Source of the DNA: Tanypteryx hageni
Taxonomy: Eukaryota; Arthropoda; Insecta; Odonata; Petaluridae
DNA length: 64,000 nt
Assembly: GCA_028673005.1 (NCBI GenBank)
Contig: CM054116.1
Location: 78,814,572-78,878,571 of the forward strand
Direction: 5' to 3'
Shown: positions 63,987 to 64,000 of the stretch, in pieces
Layout: each line of letters opens with the position of its first letter
Numbering within the stretch: position 1 is the stretch's first letter
Position numbers and translations under genes: made by a program
Notes under the pieces: model-generated
What the model was told of the DNA's origin: nothing
Seen by the model: the letters and a program-made list of their open reading frames with translations, nothing else
The model's database searches: none

Positions 63987-64000
63987 GTATGAAATTACTC

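Noticed and set aside
74..63986. Assignment to VPS13D or VPS13B
   Set aside because: HIRYED, WWKYAYNAV, the VWEPLIEP hallmark and the PFWP segment fit VPS13A/C better, and there is no UBA domain.
1..64000. CRISPR arrays, rRNA genes, bacterial-type operons or viral genomes
   Set aside because: No regularly spaced direct repeats with unique spacers, no rRNA-like sequence, and no second host gene or viral gene set was seen.

Overview
This window is one long stretch of a large, intron-rich animal nuclear gene, transcribed on the + strand. It encodes Vps13 of the VPS13A/VPS13C type, a bridge-like lipid transfer protein. I assembled 48 internal coding exons between 74 and 63986. Their phases all agree, giving 8,823 nt or 2,941 codons with no internal stop. 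Neither end of the gene is present: the first exon starts inside the N-terminal chorein domain, and the last ends inside the VAB (SHR-BD) domain. The ATWD, DH-like and PH-like C-terminal parts lie beyond 64000. No other host gene was found.

The organism looks like an arthropod, most likely an insect. The evidence is AT-rich introns with spliceosomal GT-AG signals and a dense mix of mariner, pogo/Tigger, hAT, piggyBac, LINE, tRNA-derived SINE and Penelope-like sequences. The sequence alone does not give a species.

Layout: 1-8.7 kb carries the chorein-region exons 1-7, with exon 4 isolated inside two TE-filled introns (an unclassified ORF-bearing element, a Tigger-type element with a nested foldback, a hAT MITE and a Tigger transposase relic). 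9.6-15.6 kb is a compact block of exons 8-19. 15.6-25.3 kb holds exons 20-22 among a SINE, hAT and TTAA MITEs, a reverse-strand LINE, a dead mariner and a 3.1-kb hAT. 25-36.7 kb holds exons 23-31 with foldback, hAT and pogo elements. 36.7-44.4 kb is one intron of nested elements: Tigger around Tigger-like MITE around a perfect palindrome with two hammerhead-ribozyme motifs. 44-54 kb holds exons 32-38 with an antisense piggyBac relic. 54-64 kb holds exons 39-48, which encode five VAB repeats, with a hAT containing a tandem array.

Most notable: (i) a 240-bp-arm perfect palindrome at 37140-37626 with one complete hammerhead core per strand, plus two related hammerhead copies elsewhere; (ii) three GC-AG introns in one gene, all required by frame; (iii) a Cys-rich insert in exon 27; (iv) two clusters of short palindromic motifs with no assigned function. 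All boundaries and family calls were read by eye; no alignment or folding software was run.
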